Shown: positions 19,690 through 30,455 of the stretch, in pieces
Numbering within the stretch: the first letter of the stretch is position 1
How the letters are laid out: every line of letters starts with the position of its first letter
Assembly: GCA_964006375.1 (NCBI GenBank)
Contig: OZ023267.1
Location: 12,811,846 to 12,875,845, forward strand
Direction: 5' to 3'
Origin: Tillus elongatus
Taxonomy: Eukaryota > Arthropoda > Insecta > Coleoptera > Cleridae
Length of the DNA: 64,000 nt
Made by a program: the position numbers and the translations under genes
The notes under the pieces: model-generated
Told to the model about the DNA's origin: nothing
The model's input: only the letters and a program-made list of their open reading frames with translations
The model's database searches: none

Positions 19690-22608
19690 ATGGGTATTAA
19701 AGTTTTACAAATCAACGTCGGGAGGGGTAAAGAAGCACAGGATCTAACAATAGCTACGGCAAGGCAAATGGATATTGACATGTTAATAATTTGTGAACCC
19801 AACAAAAAGCAAGTAGCAAGCCAGAACTGGATAAAGGATCAAAAAACAGATGTAGCGATTAGGTTTTTAAAAAGAAATCTTAGTGTCAGTGGTGTAGTGC
19901 GGGGAAAAGGATTTGTGTGTGTGAAAACAGATAGTGTTAAGTGGATAGTGTGCTATGTTTCGCCAAATATTCCGCTGCAAACATATAAGGCGGAGGTGGA
20001 CAAAATAGTGCAGGAAGCAGATAACGGACACCATGCTGTGGTTCTGGCTGGTGATATAAATGCCAAATCGGTGGTATGGGGAGCACCAAAAACTGATCAA
20101 AAAGGCCACTACTGGATGGACCATTTCTCAGCACTGGATCTGGTGGTCTTGAATAATGGAGATTCGACTTTTGTTCGAGGTTCTAGTGAATCACACATAG
20201 ACATCACTGCTGCGTCCAACAGAATCGCAAAGTCTTTCAAGAATTGGGAAGTGTTGAAAATGGACAGCCACACCGACCACAAATATATTTACTTCGAAGT
20301 GGGGGACGTAGAAACAAAAGGCGCACAACGTGCGCAAAAACACTATGTGGATTGGGAGACATTTCGAGCCTCACTGGAGTTGAGAGTTGGTCATGAAAGT
20401 ATGCACACATCACCGGAAGAGTGCACAAAGGTAATTGGGGAAGCTTACAAGGATAGCCTTCTGAGAGAACACAAGATCCCCATAAGAGTCCCTTACTGGT
20501 GGAACTCGGACATTCAGGAAAAAAGAGACGAATGTAATAAAATAAGACGTACTCAGACTAAACTGTTAAAGAAAAAGAATATAAACAGCAACAAGCTCAT
20601 CGAAGTAAACGCTCAACTCAAGGAAAAAAGGAAGACGTTAAGAAAACTCATCCGCAGATCTAAGAAAGACCATTGGCAACGAATATGCGAGAAGCTTGAA
20701 AACGACATTTGGGGAGGTGCATACAAAATAGTGACCAAGGAACTCAAGCTGGTCACTCCGTATGAGTTGCACTCTGACATAAAAAGAAAGGTAGTATCCA
20801 GACTATTTCCTAGTGAAAACGACTCTTGGAAAGAAAATCAGACAGAGACAACCGTCGAGCCATTCACCATAGAGGAACTGAGAGCAGCGGCAAGAAAAAT
20901 GAAACGAGGCAAGGCGGCTGGCCCGGACAAGCTGCCTGCTGAAGTCATAAAGGAGGTAATTGACCAGCAGCCGCAATGGATATTGAAAGTTCTTAATGGC
21001 CTACTGAAAGAACAAAAGTTTCCAACCGACTGGAAGGTGGCCAGGGTGGTGCTGTTACCAAAGGGAAAAGACTGTATGGAGGAACTGAAATTCAGGCCAG
21101 TATGCTTACTGAACGCTATTAGTAAACTCTATGAGGCGCTAATAAGAGAGAGAATCGGAGCAGAAATGGCAGCAAAGGGAAACTTGCACGAGAACCAGTA
21201 TGGCTTCAGGAGTAGGAGATCTACTATCCAGGCTGTGGAGAGTATCTACGAGTTCCTGGATCATACAAAAGAGAAGTGGTGTGTGCTACTTCTTCTAGAT
21301 GTTAAAAATGCATTCAACACCGCCAGGCACAGTCTGATCATTAGAGAACTGAGGCGCAGAAACATATCAGCATATTTGGTGAACACGGTGTCGGACTACT
21401 TGAAAGATCGTAGGGTAGTCTGTAACAAAGGAGAGGAGATTCCCGCACCAATGGGCGTCCCGCAGGGCTCGGTCTTGGGGCCCACATTGTGGAATATCCT
21501 TTACGATGGAGTGCTGGGGGTACCACTTATTGGAACGGCTAGGACCATAGCTTTTGCTGATGACCTCGCACTAGTGGTGGCCGCTGAGGACGAAAAGTCG
21601 CTAATAGCGCAAGCAAATGAGTGCCTCAGGAGAATAGACCGATGGCTAGTTCACCATAAATTGGAGTTGGAACCAAATAAAACAGAGGCGCTGATTCTAA
21701 AAGGTAAGAGAGACCGCAACAACATCTGCTTTAACATAAGAGACTTACAAATAAAACCAAAAAACACCGTAAAGTACTTAGGAATATATGTAGACCAGGG
21801 AAGAACGTTCAAACAGCATGTAGTGGAAACTGTAAAAAAAGCCGAAACCAGAGTCTCCATCTTGACAAGATTGTTTCCAAACGTAGGGGGCCCTAGCAGC
21901 TCGAAGAGGGCAGTTTTGGGCACCGTGGTGCACAATATCGTGCTTTATGGCGCACCAATATGGCATAGTGTCCTCAAATATAAAAGATATAGGGAAATGC
22001 TGGAGCGAGTACAACGGAAGATCTTGTTGCGTATTGCATCGGCGTATAGAACGGTGTCGACAAAGGCTTTAAATGTTATCACAGGAATTATCCCCATAAA
22101 ACTACAAGTAGAAGAGAGGGTACAAATCCACCAAGCTGGTCAAGATGATAAAATCAATATAAGGGAACGTATTATGAAAGAGTGGCAGGAAGAGTGGAAC
22201 AGCAACACTGAGAAAGGACAGTGGACAAAGTCTCTTATAGGAGACCTGACGGCATGGGTGAAGTGCGAGCATCGGAAGTTGGATTTTTGGCTGACGCAGA
22301 TCCTTACGGGCCATGGATCTTTTGGCGCATACACTAAAAGAATGGGACTGGAGACATCCGATCTCTGTGTGTATTGTGTGAATAGTGTAGACTCGGTCGA
22401 ACATGTGATCTTTGAGTGCCCGAAATGGAGCGATGCAAGAGAAGAAGTAGAGGCGAAATTAAAATCTAAGCTGACTATAGCAAATATAATCCCTGAAATG
22501 ATCGAATCTAGGGAAAGCTGGGATACACTTCACAACATGATGGTGAATATTATGAAGCAGAAGAAGCGGGAAGAAAATGAGAGACACCAAAGGAATATCA
22601 ACATATAA
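19690..22608 (+). CDS. R1-type LINE ORF2: endonuclease-reverse transcriptase, intact 972 residues
   Basis: Nicks target DNA and copies the element RNA into it. Endonuclease, residues about 1-215: QINVGRG, the catalytic Glu of IICEPN (E36), GDIN at 121-124, and the DSHTDH signature with TDH at 195-197. Reverse transcriptase, about 390-680: FRPVCLLNAISKLYEALI, NQYGFRSRRST, LLLLDVKNAFNTA, GVPQGSVLGPTLW (589-601), and FADD at 622-625 where many families have YADD. The C terminus carries a C-x2-C-x8-H-x4-C finger (C893, C896, H905, C910), as in R1/TRAS elements, with no RNase H. Length is close to the usual size of about 1000 residues. ATG at 19690 follows the ORF1 stop by 26 bp. The frame is fully open, so the copy may be young. 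Confidence 0.93.
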   Translation: MGIKVLQINVGRGKEAQDLTIATARQMDIDMLIICEPNKKQVASQNWIKDQKTDVAIRFLKRNLSVSGVVRGKGFVCVKTDSVKWIVCYVSPNIPLQTYKAEVDKIVQEADNGHHAVVLAGDINAKSVVWGAPKTDQKGHYWMDHFSALDLVVLNNGDSTFVRGSSESHIDITAASNRIAKSFKNWEVLKMDSHTDHKYIYFEVGDVETKGAQRAQKHYVDWETFRASLELRVGHESMHTSPEECTKVIGEAYKDSLLREHKIPIRVPYWWNSDIQEKRDECNKIRRTQTKLLKKKNINSNKLIEVNAQLKEKRKTLRKLIRRSKKDHWQRICEKLENDIWGGAYKIVTKELKLVTPYELHSDIKRKVVSRLFPSENDSWKENQTETTVEPFTIEELRAAARKMKRGKAAGPDKLPAEVIKEVIDQQPQWILKVLNGLLKEQKFPTDWKVARVVLLPKGKDCMEELKFRPVCLLNAISKLYEALIRERIGAEMAAKGNLHENQYGFRSRRSTIQAVESIYEFLDHTKEKWCVLLLLDVKNAFNTARHSLIIRELRRRNISAYLVNTVSDYLKDRRVVCNKGEEIPAPMGVPQGSVLGPTLWNILYDGVLGVPLIGTARTIAFADDLALVVAAEDEKSLIAQANECLRRIDRWLVHHKLELEPNKTEALILKGKRDRNNICFNIRDLQIKPKNTVKYLGIYVDQGRTFKQHVVETVKKAETRVSILTRLFPNVGGPSSSKRAVLGTVVHNIVLYGAPIWHSVLKYKRYREMLERVQRKILLRIASAYRTVSTKALNVITGIIPIKLQVEERVQIHQAGQDDKINIRERIMKEWQEEWNSNTEKGQWTKSLIGDLTAWVKCEHRKLDFWLTQILTGHGSFGAYTKRMGLETSDLCVYCVNSVDSVEHVIFECPKWSDAREEVEAKLKSKLTIANIIPEMIESRESWDTLHNMMVNIMKQKKREENERHQRNINI

Positions 22609-22828
22609 GGCAAGAAAGAATGACAAATAAACCTGCGGCAGCCTGTGAATGAAATGGTGAAACGGGCTAGCCTGAAGGCAGAACCAGAGGGGTTTTAGTC
22701 GGAGTTGCGCCCGGCACTGTTGGATGCATCAGAAGCCATGAGCCAGCATCTTTCGCCAAGCGGTTTCCCCTCCAAAAAAAAAAAAAAAAAAAACTACTGC
22801 TACTACTACTACTACTACTACTACTACT

Positions 22829-23200
22829 TGATGAACTTTGGTACGAACCTTCCTTTTTGTAAGTGTCTTGGAAAAGTTCATTAGCCAAGCAAATCGGACG
22901 AGTTTTTCCAGGAAAATTTTGAGTTTTCTTTCGGAAAATTTTAGCACTTCCGAAAATGTTAAAGCTATAGCAACAAAGTTTGGTACGCCGGGTTCTGTCA
23001 TAAATAGTATTCTATGTACCAAAATTCAGATCTCAAATTTAAAAGAAAAAAAGTTATATGTAATCAAAAAAGTTAAAACGTCAAAATTGATAATTATGGC
23101 AGTCGTACCAATGTGAGTGAAAAATACGACACGAAAATTGATAATTATGGTAGTCGTACTGATGTGAGCAAAAAATACGACACGAAATGACTAACAAGCT
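22829..23200. repeat. Dispersed TA-core repeat, right half split off by the LINE block
   Basis: Continues the repeat broken at 16721: GAACTTTGGTACGAACCTTC, AGCAAATCGGACGAG, then TTTTCGGAAAATTTTAGC. It ends with a duplicated stretch around GATAATTATGGTAGTCGTAC (23090 and 23140). Confidence 0.7.
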
Positions 23201-23909
23201 CCTAGATCTGTATCTAAGTCGTTATTTTCATTCATTTCGTTAAAATATGAGAAAAATATCCATTATAAATGAAAATTGGTATAAATAATAAAGACGTTAG
23301 AAAATTAACATACTAGCGTATATACCTGCTAATACATACATCTGTCACGTCTTCAAAAGTTTGATTCTCCGTCAAGAACTGCGTATGTATGTAGGAAAAC
23401 GTTGCATTTGCTCTACTGGTTGCATACTTATGAATTCTCCAATGAATGAAATTTGAGTAAGAACTGGTATATAACAGAATAGTTAATTGCCATACGAATT
23501 CATATGACAGGCATATCATATATCAACAATAACCAGACAATACAAATAACACGCATTAAACATACGACCCGAACAGCGAAATCTCGGCCACAAAAATTCA
23601 AAGAACCATATTCTTTCTAAACGTCAACACGTATGGGTTTGACATGATTAAAAAGGAATGATAATTAAAGGCTTCTTCTACCAGACAATGTATTTATTAT
23701 CAATAATTGTTGATAATTGGCAGAAAAAGCCTTTAATTTTCACTCCTTTTTAATCATTCAAAGAACCGATTAAATCGTTTGTTAGCAATGACGAATGTGT
23801 TTCAGGTCAGAATTCATTTAATGCCGTACTTAGTTGTAACGTTTACTTTTAACATAATATAAGATTTCCCAGGGCACGAAGTTGGCGTCAAGTACCTATC
23901 CGGGAAACA

Positions 23910-24005
23910 AACATTTTGTCAGCGCGTCTGGTTCAGTGATAAAATGCTCGCCTCGTGCGCAGACGGTTCGGGGTCGGTTTCCGCGCGGTGCATGTAACAT
24001 TTTGT
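23910..24005 (+). pseudogene. tRNA retropseudogene with 10-bp target duplication
   Basis: A 76-bp insert (23920-23995) is flanked by the perfect direct repeat AACATTTTGT (23910-23919 and 23996-24005). The insert resembles a eukaryotic tRNA of Gly/Glu type: TCTGGTTCAGTGATAAAATG (D arm and box A), CTCGCCT (anticodon arm), then GGTCGGTTTCCGCGCG in place of a normal GGTTCGATTCC box B. It ends GGTGCA. No tail sequence follows, so it appears to be a bare tRNA copy rather than a SINE. Identity of the parent tRNA is inferred. Confidence 0.6.
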
Positions 24006-24119
24006 TTATTTTCACTTTAATCTATTTAGTAGAAACAATAGTGTACAGATTTCGTACGTTTGGAACAAGATCTGATTTTTAAAACCTTTGATTCTAAAAT
24101 TATAATTTTCAGCAGACAT

Positions 24120-24810
24120 TTTTAGTGAATTTTTATTAAAAAAAATTCACTAATAGAGAGGTATCGATGGTGAGACTTTGCAATTTTTTTTTTCAAATGA
24201 GTGCGAACTATTAATGGCTTGGATGAGTTTGTTAGCCAAGAAAATCGGAAGGGGTTTTTCGGGAAAATTTTGAGTTTTCTTTCAACAAAAATTTTTTTCT
24301 CCGAAAATTACAAAGCTGTTTTAATGAAATTTAATGGATATATTGCTTGAGGAGAGACCTAACTACGTACCAAAATTCAACTTTCTAAGTTTATAGAAAA
24401 TTGAGTTATTCAAATTTTGAATTTTCTTTCGAAACAATTTTTTTTTTCGAAAATTACAAAGTTATTATTATGAAATTTGGTGGATATCTTGGAAAGACCT
24501 TACTACAAACCAAAATTAAACTTTCTAAGTTTATACAGACGCCATCGTGGCGCAGGTTGCTAGGTGCCAGCCTGCTAAGCGAGAGGTCCCGGGTTCGATT
24601 CCTGGACGAGTCAAGTTGAGTTTGTCTGGAAAATTTGTAAAAATATTGAATGATGGGAAATGAATGTGCTAATGGCCTGAGATGCCGCAGCCAATAATAT
24701 TAAATAATAAATAATAAAAGTTTATAGAAAATTGAGTTATTCAAATTTGAAGCATTTAATAAAAATTTACTACCATAACGCACTTGCTGCGTCCCGAACT
24801 TTTTTTATTG
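24120..24810. repeat. Dispersed repeat copy without TA core, carrying a SINE
   Basis: Starts TCACTAATAGAGAGGTATCG like the copy at 10655 and ends CACTTGCTGCGTCCCGAAC at about 24800. The section from the CATATCCGG block through the TA core is deleted between about 24208 and 24212. A tRNA-derived SINE is inserted at 24536. Confidence 0.75.
24527..24726 (+). mobile_element. tRNA-derived SINE with 9-bp target duplication
   Basis: The insert at 24536-24717 lies between copies of AAGTTTATA (24527-24535 and 24718-24726). The head has a box A-like TCGTGGCGCAGGTTGCTAGG and a perfect box B GGTTCGATTCC at about 24592. The tRNA-unrelated body is followed by an (AATAAT)n-like tail. About 180 bp in all; the host site is the dispersed repeat. 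Confidence 0.85.
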
Positions 24811-26119
24811 TTGATGTTATGGAATTTTTATTAAAAAAATTCAGCGACAGATAGTTTCGTCTTTTTTTTTCACTTTTTTAGTTGTTCGCTTCGATTAGGT
24901 TGACTAAAACCTAAAACGAGATCATCCGAGCGATTAATAAGGAAAAATAACTGCTACGTTTATAACTCGATAGATACTTTACTTTTACAAATATGTATTA
25001 AGTTTTCTTCTGGAAAGTTTTTGCAACTTTAAGAAAATTTGTAATACAAGTTTCTTTTAAAGAGACTTGCACTATCTAGATATGCCAAATTTAAATTTTC
25101 TAGCTTTATCGAAAATTGAGTTTCGGGCATTTTTCTTAAAAGGAACTAAAAGACAATATTTTTTTTGATGACGGATATATATCAAAAAAATTATTTAATT
25201 GGGCGTGTATTAAGACATTTAAAACCGATTTTCAAAGTATGTGTAAGGTGTATTAATTTTAGTAATATGGCGTACTAATAGTGTATAATTCTTATGAAAA
25301 TTCGCTACTATAACGCACTTGCTGCGTTCCGAAATTTTATTATTTCCTAAAGTCTTTCTAGGATACTGTAATTCGTGAACACAGCTAGAATACCTTTCGC
25401 ATTTCTACGTATATTTACGGAGAAACTAACAATTTCATTTTACGACGTCTGCACTAAATAGAATTTATTAATTCGTGACTGCAACAGAAGCAATAACCAA
25501 GCCCTCTCCTGGATCAGGAAATCAATTTATAGTATAATTTCATTGTGAACAAATCAAAAAGTTACGTGCAACAGTGGAGATATATTTTATTATGAGATGG
25601 TTTCCGAGTAGAGGGAAGGAGGACGAATGCATATACAGGGAAATAGAAAATGCACGAGTACGTCGTTAACGGCACAAACACACGGATGTAATTGCACGAA
25701 CGGAGATCACAGACACCACTAGAAAGTCAACTAAGCATATAAAATATAATTTCCAATCGTAGAATAAGGTAAAAGAAATATACAGGGAAAATTACAGCTT
25801 TGCGGAATCCATCTACGTGGTATGTTCGTCGCACTATGCAATTTGCCTCAAGATGGACAGAAAACAATAATGGTCATAGCGAATTTTCGTAATAGAGGTT
25901 ACGACTCTCAAAATTTCAGAGAATTTCTCAAAATGGAGCACGACTTAGTGCTTCAAAACTAAGCAAATTGTAAAATAAAAGCCTGGACGCAGCAAGTGCG
26001 ATATGGTAGTGAATTTTCATAGAAATGATCTGGCACAAAATATTTTATTATAACTTTTTTTTCTTGTAACATAGAAATCTAAATTTTTGTGTATAGTTTA
26101 CTTTTTATATCGTAAACCT

Positions 26120-26720
26120 ACCTACCAAATTTGGTTATCATAGATTTTTTATTTTTTAAGATAAAATTTTTTTTCAAATGAAAACTCAAAATTTTCCCGT
26201 AAAACCTCGTCTGATTTTTTTGATTAACGAACTTGTCAAAGTCATTTACAAAAGGAAGGTACATGGCAAATTTTATCAAAATCGGCCTATTATTCTTTGA
26301 GATAAAAATTTTTTTCGAATGAAAACTCAAAATTTTTCCGGAAAACCTCGTCCGATTTTCCTGACTAACAAACTTGTCAAAGCCATTTATAAAAGGAAGG
26401 TACATGGCAAATTTTATCAAAATCGGCCTATTATTCTTTGAGATAAAAAATTTTTTCGAATGAAAACTCAAAATTTTCCAGGAAAACCTCGTCCGATTTT
26501 CCTGACGAACAAACTTGTCAAAGCCATTTACAAAAGAAAGGTAAATGCCAAATTTTATTGAAATCGGCTTATTACTTTTTCAGATAAGAATTTTTTTCGA
26601 ATGAAAACTCAAAATTTTCCCGGAAAACCTCGTCCAATTTTCCTGACTAACGAACTTATCCAAGCCATTTACAAAAGAAAGGTACATGCCAAATTTTATC
26701 AAAATCGGCCCATTATTTTT
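26120..26720. repeat. Tandem repeat, about 138-bp unit, four to five copies
   Basis: Units repeat AAAGGAAGGTACATGGCAAA, TTTTATCAAAATCGGCC, GAATGAAAACTCAAAATTTT and CCGATTTTCCTGAC at intervals of about 135-142 bp (AAGGTA near 26258, 26397, 26538 and 26678). A two-unit version in opposite orientation occurs at 45540-45800. Confidence 0.85.
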
Positions 26721-26735
26721 TTAATTATCGGTGTG

Positions 26736-26851
<116 letters not shown>

Positions 26852-27447
26852 ATATAAAAATTGAAACTGACCCCGGATATGGGTTCTAGGGGTCCTAGAT
26901 CGCGCTCATTTGAAGAAATTTTTTCAAAATTCAAAAGTCGAGATCTCCTCATTAGTGAATTTTTTCTAAGAAAATTCACTAATATAAATCAAGTAAATTT
27001 TATCTTATTCTGAGACAAAAAACGCAGGCAGAGAGTAAATAACATATCGATATCTTTCGTATTTTTTGAGTTTCAACGATTTTTCTTGACAGGAATTGAG
27101 AAAAAGCACGGTAATGGTCAAAAAACTTAATTCTCAAAACACCAGGGATGTTATGTTACACATTTCTTATTACTTTGTATAATGTATTATATATTATGAT
27201 TAGATTTTACTAAATTTGAGCTTTTTCTGTTTTTTTTTAATTTTTCGGCATATCCCATATGTGTATTACAAATTGTAATAAAAACTGTTATGTAGACTAT
27301 ACTTTATTTATAAATCACATCACTGTGGTCGATGTGGAACACTTATTCGAAGTATTTTCTTTACCATAGTCGAGTTTAATACTAATTAATTTTATAAAAG
27401 AATATTGATCGAAAACATTTTGTCCCAATTAATCATTTTGAGAGACC

Positions 27448-27449
<2 letters not shown>

Positions 27450-27530
<81 letters not shown>
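27450..27530. repeat. (TA)n microsatellite
   Basis: About 81 bp. The right flank is the repeat's CCGACCGATAACTCAAAAAA. The left flank (AGAGACCGG) is not the usual repeat arm, so the left half is missing here. Confidence 0.97.
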
Positions 27531-27533
<3 letters not shown>

Positions 27534-28194
27534 ACCGATAACTCAAAAAATAATGATAATGATCAAATTTGGTCAGTACCTTCCTTTTGCAAGTGGCTTG
27601 GATAAGTTCGTTAGACAGGAAAATCGGACCAGGTTTTCCGGGAAAATTGCGTGTTTTCTTTCTAAAAAAAGTTATATCTCCGGAAATAACAAAGTAAGGG
27701 CAACCAAATTTGGTAAGCGGTTTTGTATTATAAAGAATGAACACTGTACCAAAATTTAGGTCTCTAGCTTTAAAGACAAAGAAGTTATGGGCAGTTAAAG
27801 AAACAAATTATGGAGTTTTCCTCAAAACGTCAAACTCTCAATTTGAAACGTCAAACTCGCAATTTTAAACGTCAAAATTGGCAAAGTTTAGGTAAAGAAC
27901 GTGAAACAAATACGGATTGTGAAAAGAAAATGTTGCAAGAAGAGTGTTCTGCGAACCCTGAAGTTTCAGATTCATTGCCCTTCATTTTACTAAAATGTTT
28001 ACAGAAAATTCATTTCAAATAGACCCTTTCTCTGATGCTTTGGCTGTCGGTTTAGTTACGTTTATGCTTTCGCTGTACGTTTAGTGAAGTTTATGGTTTA
28101 ACGGTCTATAATTTTTAGCTAATTTTCGTAGAACAAATTCGTTAATGCATTTTTGCATTTTTTTATCGAAATATGATGCGTTTGCAAAAAAAAA
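27531..28194. repeat. Dispersed TA-core repeat, long right arm
   Basis: Carries the most complete version of the right arm: TACCTTCCTTTTGCAAGTGG, the ACGTCAAACTCGCAATTTTAA block, CAAATACGGATTGTG, TCATTTTACTAAAATG and CTGATGCTTTGGCTGTCGG, then GCATTTTTGCATTTTTTTAT up to a MITE at 28195. Confidence 0.75.
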
Positions 28195-28481
28195 TCTGAA
28201 CGCAGTAAGTGCGTTTTGGTAGCGAATTTTCATTAAATCCTCCAAATTTCAATAACTCAATTTGCTATTAACGTAAGCTTTGTTGGTTAGGAAACCAACA
28301 TTTAAGTTTATTTTCGGAACATTTTGGTATATTTTCAAACCATAAGTAATTTTGTTAAAATATAATACATTGTTTCTACTACATAGGCTATACCGGTAAT
28401 CAGATTGATGCCTGCTCGCATTTGCTATTAAAAACATTTTTATGGAAATTCACTTCCATAACACACTTGCCGCATCCAGAC
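28195..28481. mobile_element. MITE, about 287 bp with about 40-bp terminal inverted repeats
   Basis: Left end TCTGAACGCAGTAAGTGCG and GTAGCGAATTTTCAT; right end ATGGAAATTCACTTCCATAA then CACTTGCCGCATCCAGA, the inverse. The interior contains AACTCAATTTGCTATTAACG and ACATTGTTTCTACTACATAG. Sister copies are at 29690-30000 and 41878-42187. No target duplication is obvious. Confidence 0.75.
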
Positions 28482-28655
28482 TTTTGAGAAATGTTTATAT
28501 ATTTTCAAACAATAATGTTATTTCGATGAAATATGGTACATTGTTTCTACTATATAGGCAACCAAGTTTGATGCCTGCTTTCATCAAAGAAAGACATTTG
28601 CTATTAAACGCATTTTAAAGAAAATTCGCTACCATAACGTACTTTCTGCGTCCAG
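28482..28655. repeat. Second partial copy of the MITE, abutting the first
   Basis: Contains CAAACAATAATGTTATTTCG, ACATTGTTTCTACTATATAG and the terminal ACGTACTTTCTGCGTCCAGA. It lacks its own left terminus and shares the region after the first copy's right end. Confidence 0.6.
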
Positions 28656-28657
28656 AC

Positions 28658-28659
<2 letters not shown>

Positions 28660-28749
<90 letters not shown>
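28660..28749. repeat. (TA)n microsatellite
   Basis: About 90 bp of TA repeat directly following the TCCAGACTTA terminus of a MITE copy. Confidence 0.97.
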
Positions 28750-28754
<5 letters not shown>

Positions 28755-28755
<1 letters not shown>

Positions 28756-29685
28756 GCATCACACCAATAACTCGAAAAATAATGGGGCGATCTTGATCAA
28801 ATTTAGTGACTACCTATTTTTTTTCTTTTGCAAGTGGCTTGGATAAGTTCGTTAGCCAGGAAAATTGGCCCAGGTTTTTCTGAAAACTTTTGTGTTTTCT
28901 TACGGAAGAAAATTATATCTCCGGAGCTAACAAACAAAGGGCAACCAAATTTGGTACGCGTGTTTGTATTATAAATAGTGACCCATGTACCAAGGTGTGT
29001 AAGTGCAAAGACAAAAAAGTTATAGGCATTAAAAGAAAATCAATTTGGCGTTTCCCTCAAAACGTCAAAGTGCGATTTGAAACGTCAAAATTCGCAACAT
29101 TTAGGTAAAGAACCTGAAACAAATACGGATTATGTAAAGAAAATGCCGCAAGAAGATTGTTCTGCAAACCCTTAAGTTTCAGCTTCAATCGCCATTGTCC
29201 TTCCTTGTACCAAAATATTTACTGAAAATTCATTTCACATAGATCATTTCTCTAATGCTTTGGCTGTAGGTTTAGGTAAGTTTTTGGTTAAACGGTCTAT
29301 ATTTTGTAGCTAATTTTTGTAGAAATAATTCGTTAATGAGGAGATAGCGACTTTTCAACTTAAAAAATTACTTCTTTAAATGAGCGCAAACTAGCCCCCC
29401 TAGAATCCATAGCCGGCTTTACTTTCAGTTTTTATCTGTTTCCATAAATACAAGGTGAGGCATTTCTACGGTAAAGCTCAATACAATTGTTATTATACAG
29501 GATACAGGGAAAAATTGTATACGTAAATTATAAGATGCCTTAAGCTGCATCTTATAAAAATATTTTGACAATAACAGGTGGTCCATAAGTCGTTGGTGAT
29601 CCCTACAAAAAAAAATTTCAGACACCCTTATATTATCGCATTTTTGCATTTTTTATGGAAATATGATGCATGTTTGTAAGAAAAA
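28755..29685. repeat. Dispersed TA-core repeat, right arm plus hairpin-arm sequence
   Basis: Runs from GCATCACACCAATAACTCG through the ACGTCAAAGTGCGATTTGAA block and GATAGCGACTTTTCAAC to the AAAGCTCAATACAATTGTTA segment shared with the 6.6-kb hairpin, and ends with TTTGCATTTTTTATGG before a MITE. Confidence 0.7.
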
Positions 29686-29689
29686 AATG

Positions 29690-30000
29690 GAGACGCAGTA
29701 AGTGCGTTTTGGTATCAAATTTTCCTTAAATCCTCCAAATTTCGAAAACTCAATTTGCCAATAACCTAAACTTTGTTGGCTAGGAAACCAGTTTTCTCGG
29801 AAACATTTTAAGCTTATTTTCGGAAAATGTATGTAAATTTTCAAACAATAAGTAATTTTGATGAAATGTGGTACATTGTTTCTGCTATATAGGCTATACC
29901 GGTAACCAGATTGATGCCTGCTTGCATTAGTGTGAGATATTTGCTATTAAAAACATTTTTATGAAAATTCACCTCCATAACTCACCTGCTGCTTCCAAAC
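29690..30000. mobile_element. MITE, about 310 bp, same family as 28195
   Basis: Left GAGACGCAGTAAGTGCG, right CACCTGCTGCTTCCAAAC (diverged). The interior shares AACTCAATTTGCCAATAACC and GGTTACCGGTATAGCC (complement of GGCTATACCGGTAACC). Confidence 0.65.
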
Positions 30001-30330
30001 TTTTTTTTATAATGCGCTTATTTCTCGGATCCAACTCAGTTCCCTTTATTATGTGAAGCAATGTTATGCAATCCACATTATCTAATGCCTTTCTCTGGTC
30101 TACAAAAGCAACGAATATATCTCTATTTTTTGCAAGCTTCGTTTCTTCCATCGTTTTAAACGCCAGCATTGCTACTCTAGTTCCTCGCCGGGTCTAAATC
30201 CAAACTTATCATTCAGCCAACTCTCAATTTTGCTCATAATTTTATTTTTCACCATGGTTAGAAAGATCTTCGCCATGTAACTGTACATTTATTGCTCTGT
30301 GTTCTTGCATTTTCGTGCGTTCGCGGTTTT
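29985..30330 (-). pseudogene. RTE-like LINE reverse transcriptase fragment
   Basis: The minus strand reads YMAKIFLTMVKNKIMSKIES, then WLNDKFGFRPGEE (RT block with F-G-F-R), and in another frame MLAFKTMEETKLAKNRDIF, VAFVDQRKALDNVD (the catalytic-domain A-like D-x-x-K-A-F/L-D motif) and ELDPRNKRIIKKS. This spacing and wording resembles RTE/BovB-type reverse transcriptase. There is one frameshift near 30175; the endonuclease and YADD block are absent. Confidence 0.65.
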
Positions 30331-30455
30331 TGGAAAGACAATTAAAAAAATAATCGGTGAAAAAACTAACCCCTGTGGAACACCCGCGTCTGTAGATTTT
30401 ATTTAGAAGCAACGTTGTTTTTAAGTTGTTTTCCTTATCAAAGTTCTATGAGCAA

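Larger units (their letters stand above)
17640..22829 (+). mobile_element. R1-clade LINE, nearly full length
   Basis: Order: 5' region, ORF1 (gag-like, three CCHC knuckles), 26-bp gap, ORF2 (endonuclease, reverse transcriptase, C-terminal CCHC), 3' UTR, a 20-base A tract at 22774-22793, then a CTA-rich tract at 22794-22828. The right junction continues the dispersed repeat that is broken at about 16721. The left flank reads ATCAAATT and the right GATGAACTTTGG, as the repeat consensus would if it had been split there. ORF1 is broken, ORF2 is open. Confidence 0.85.
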
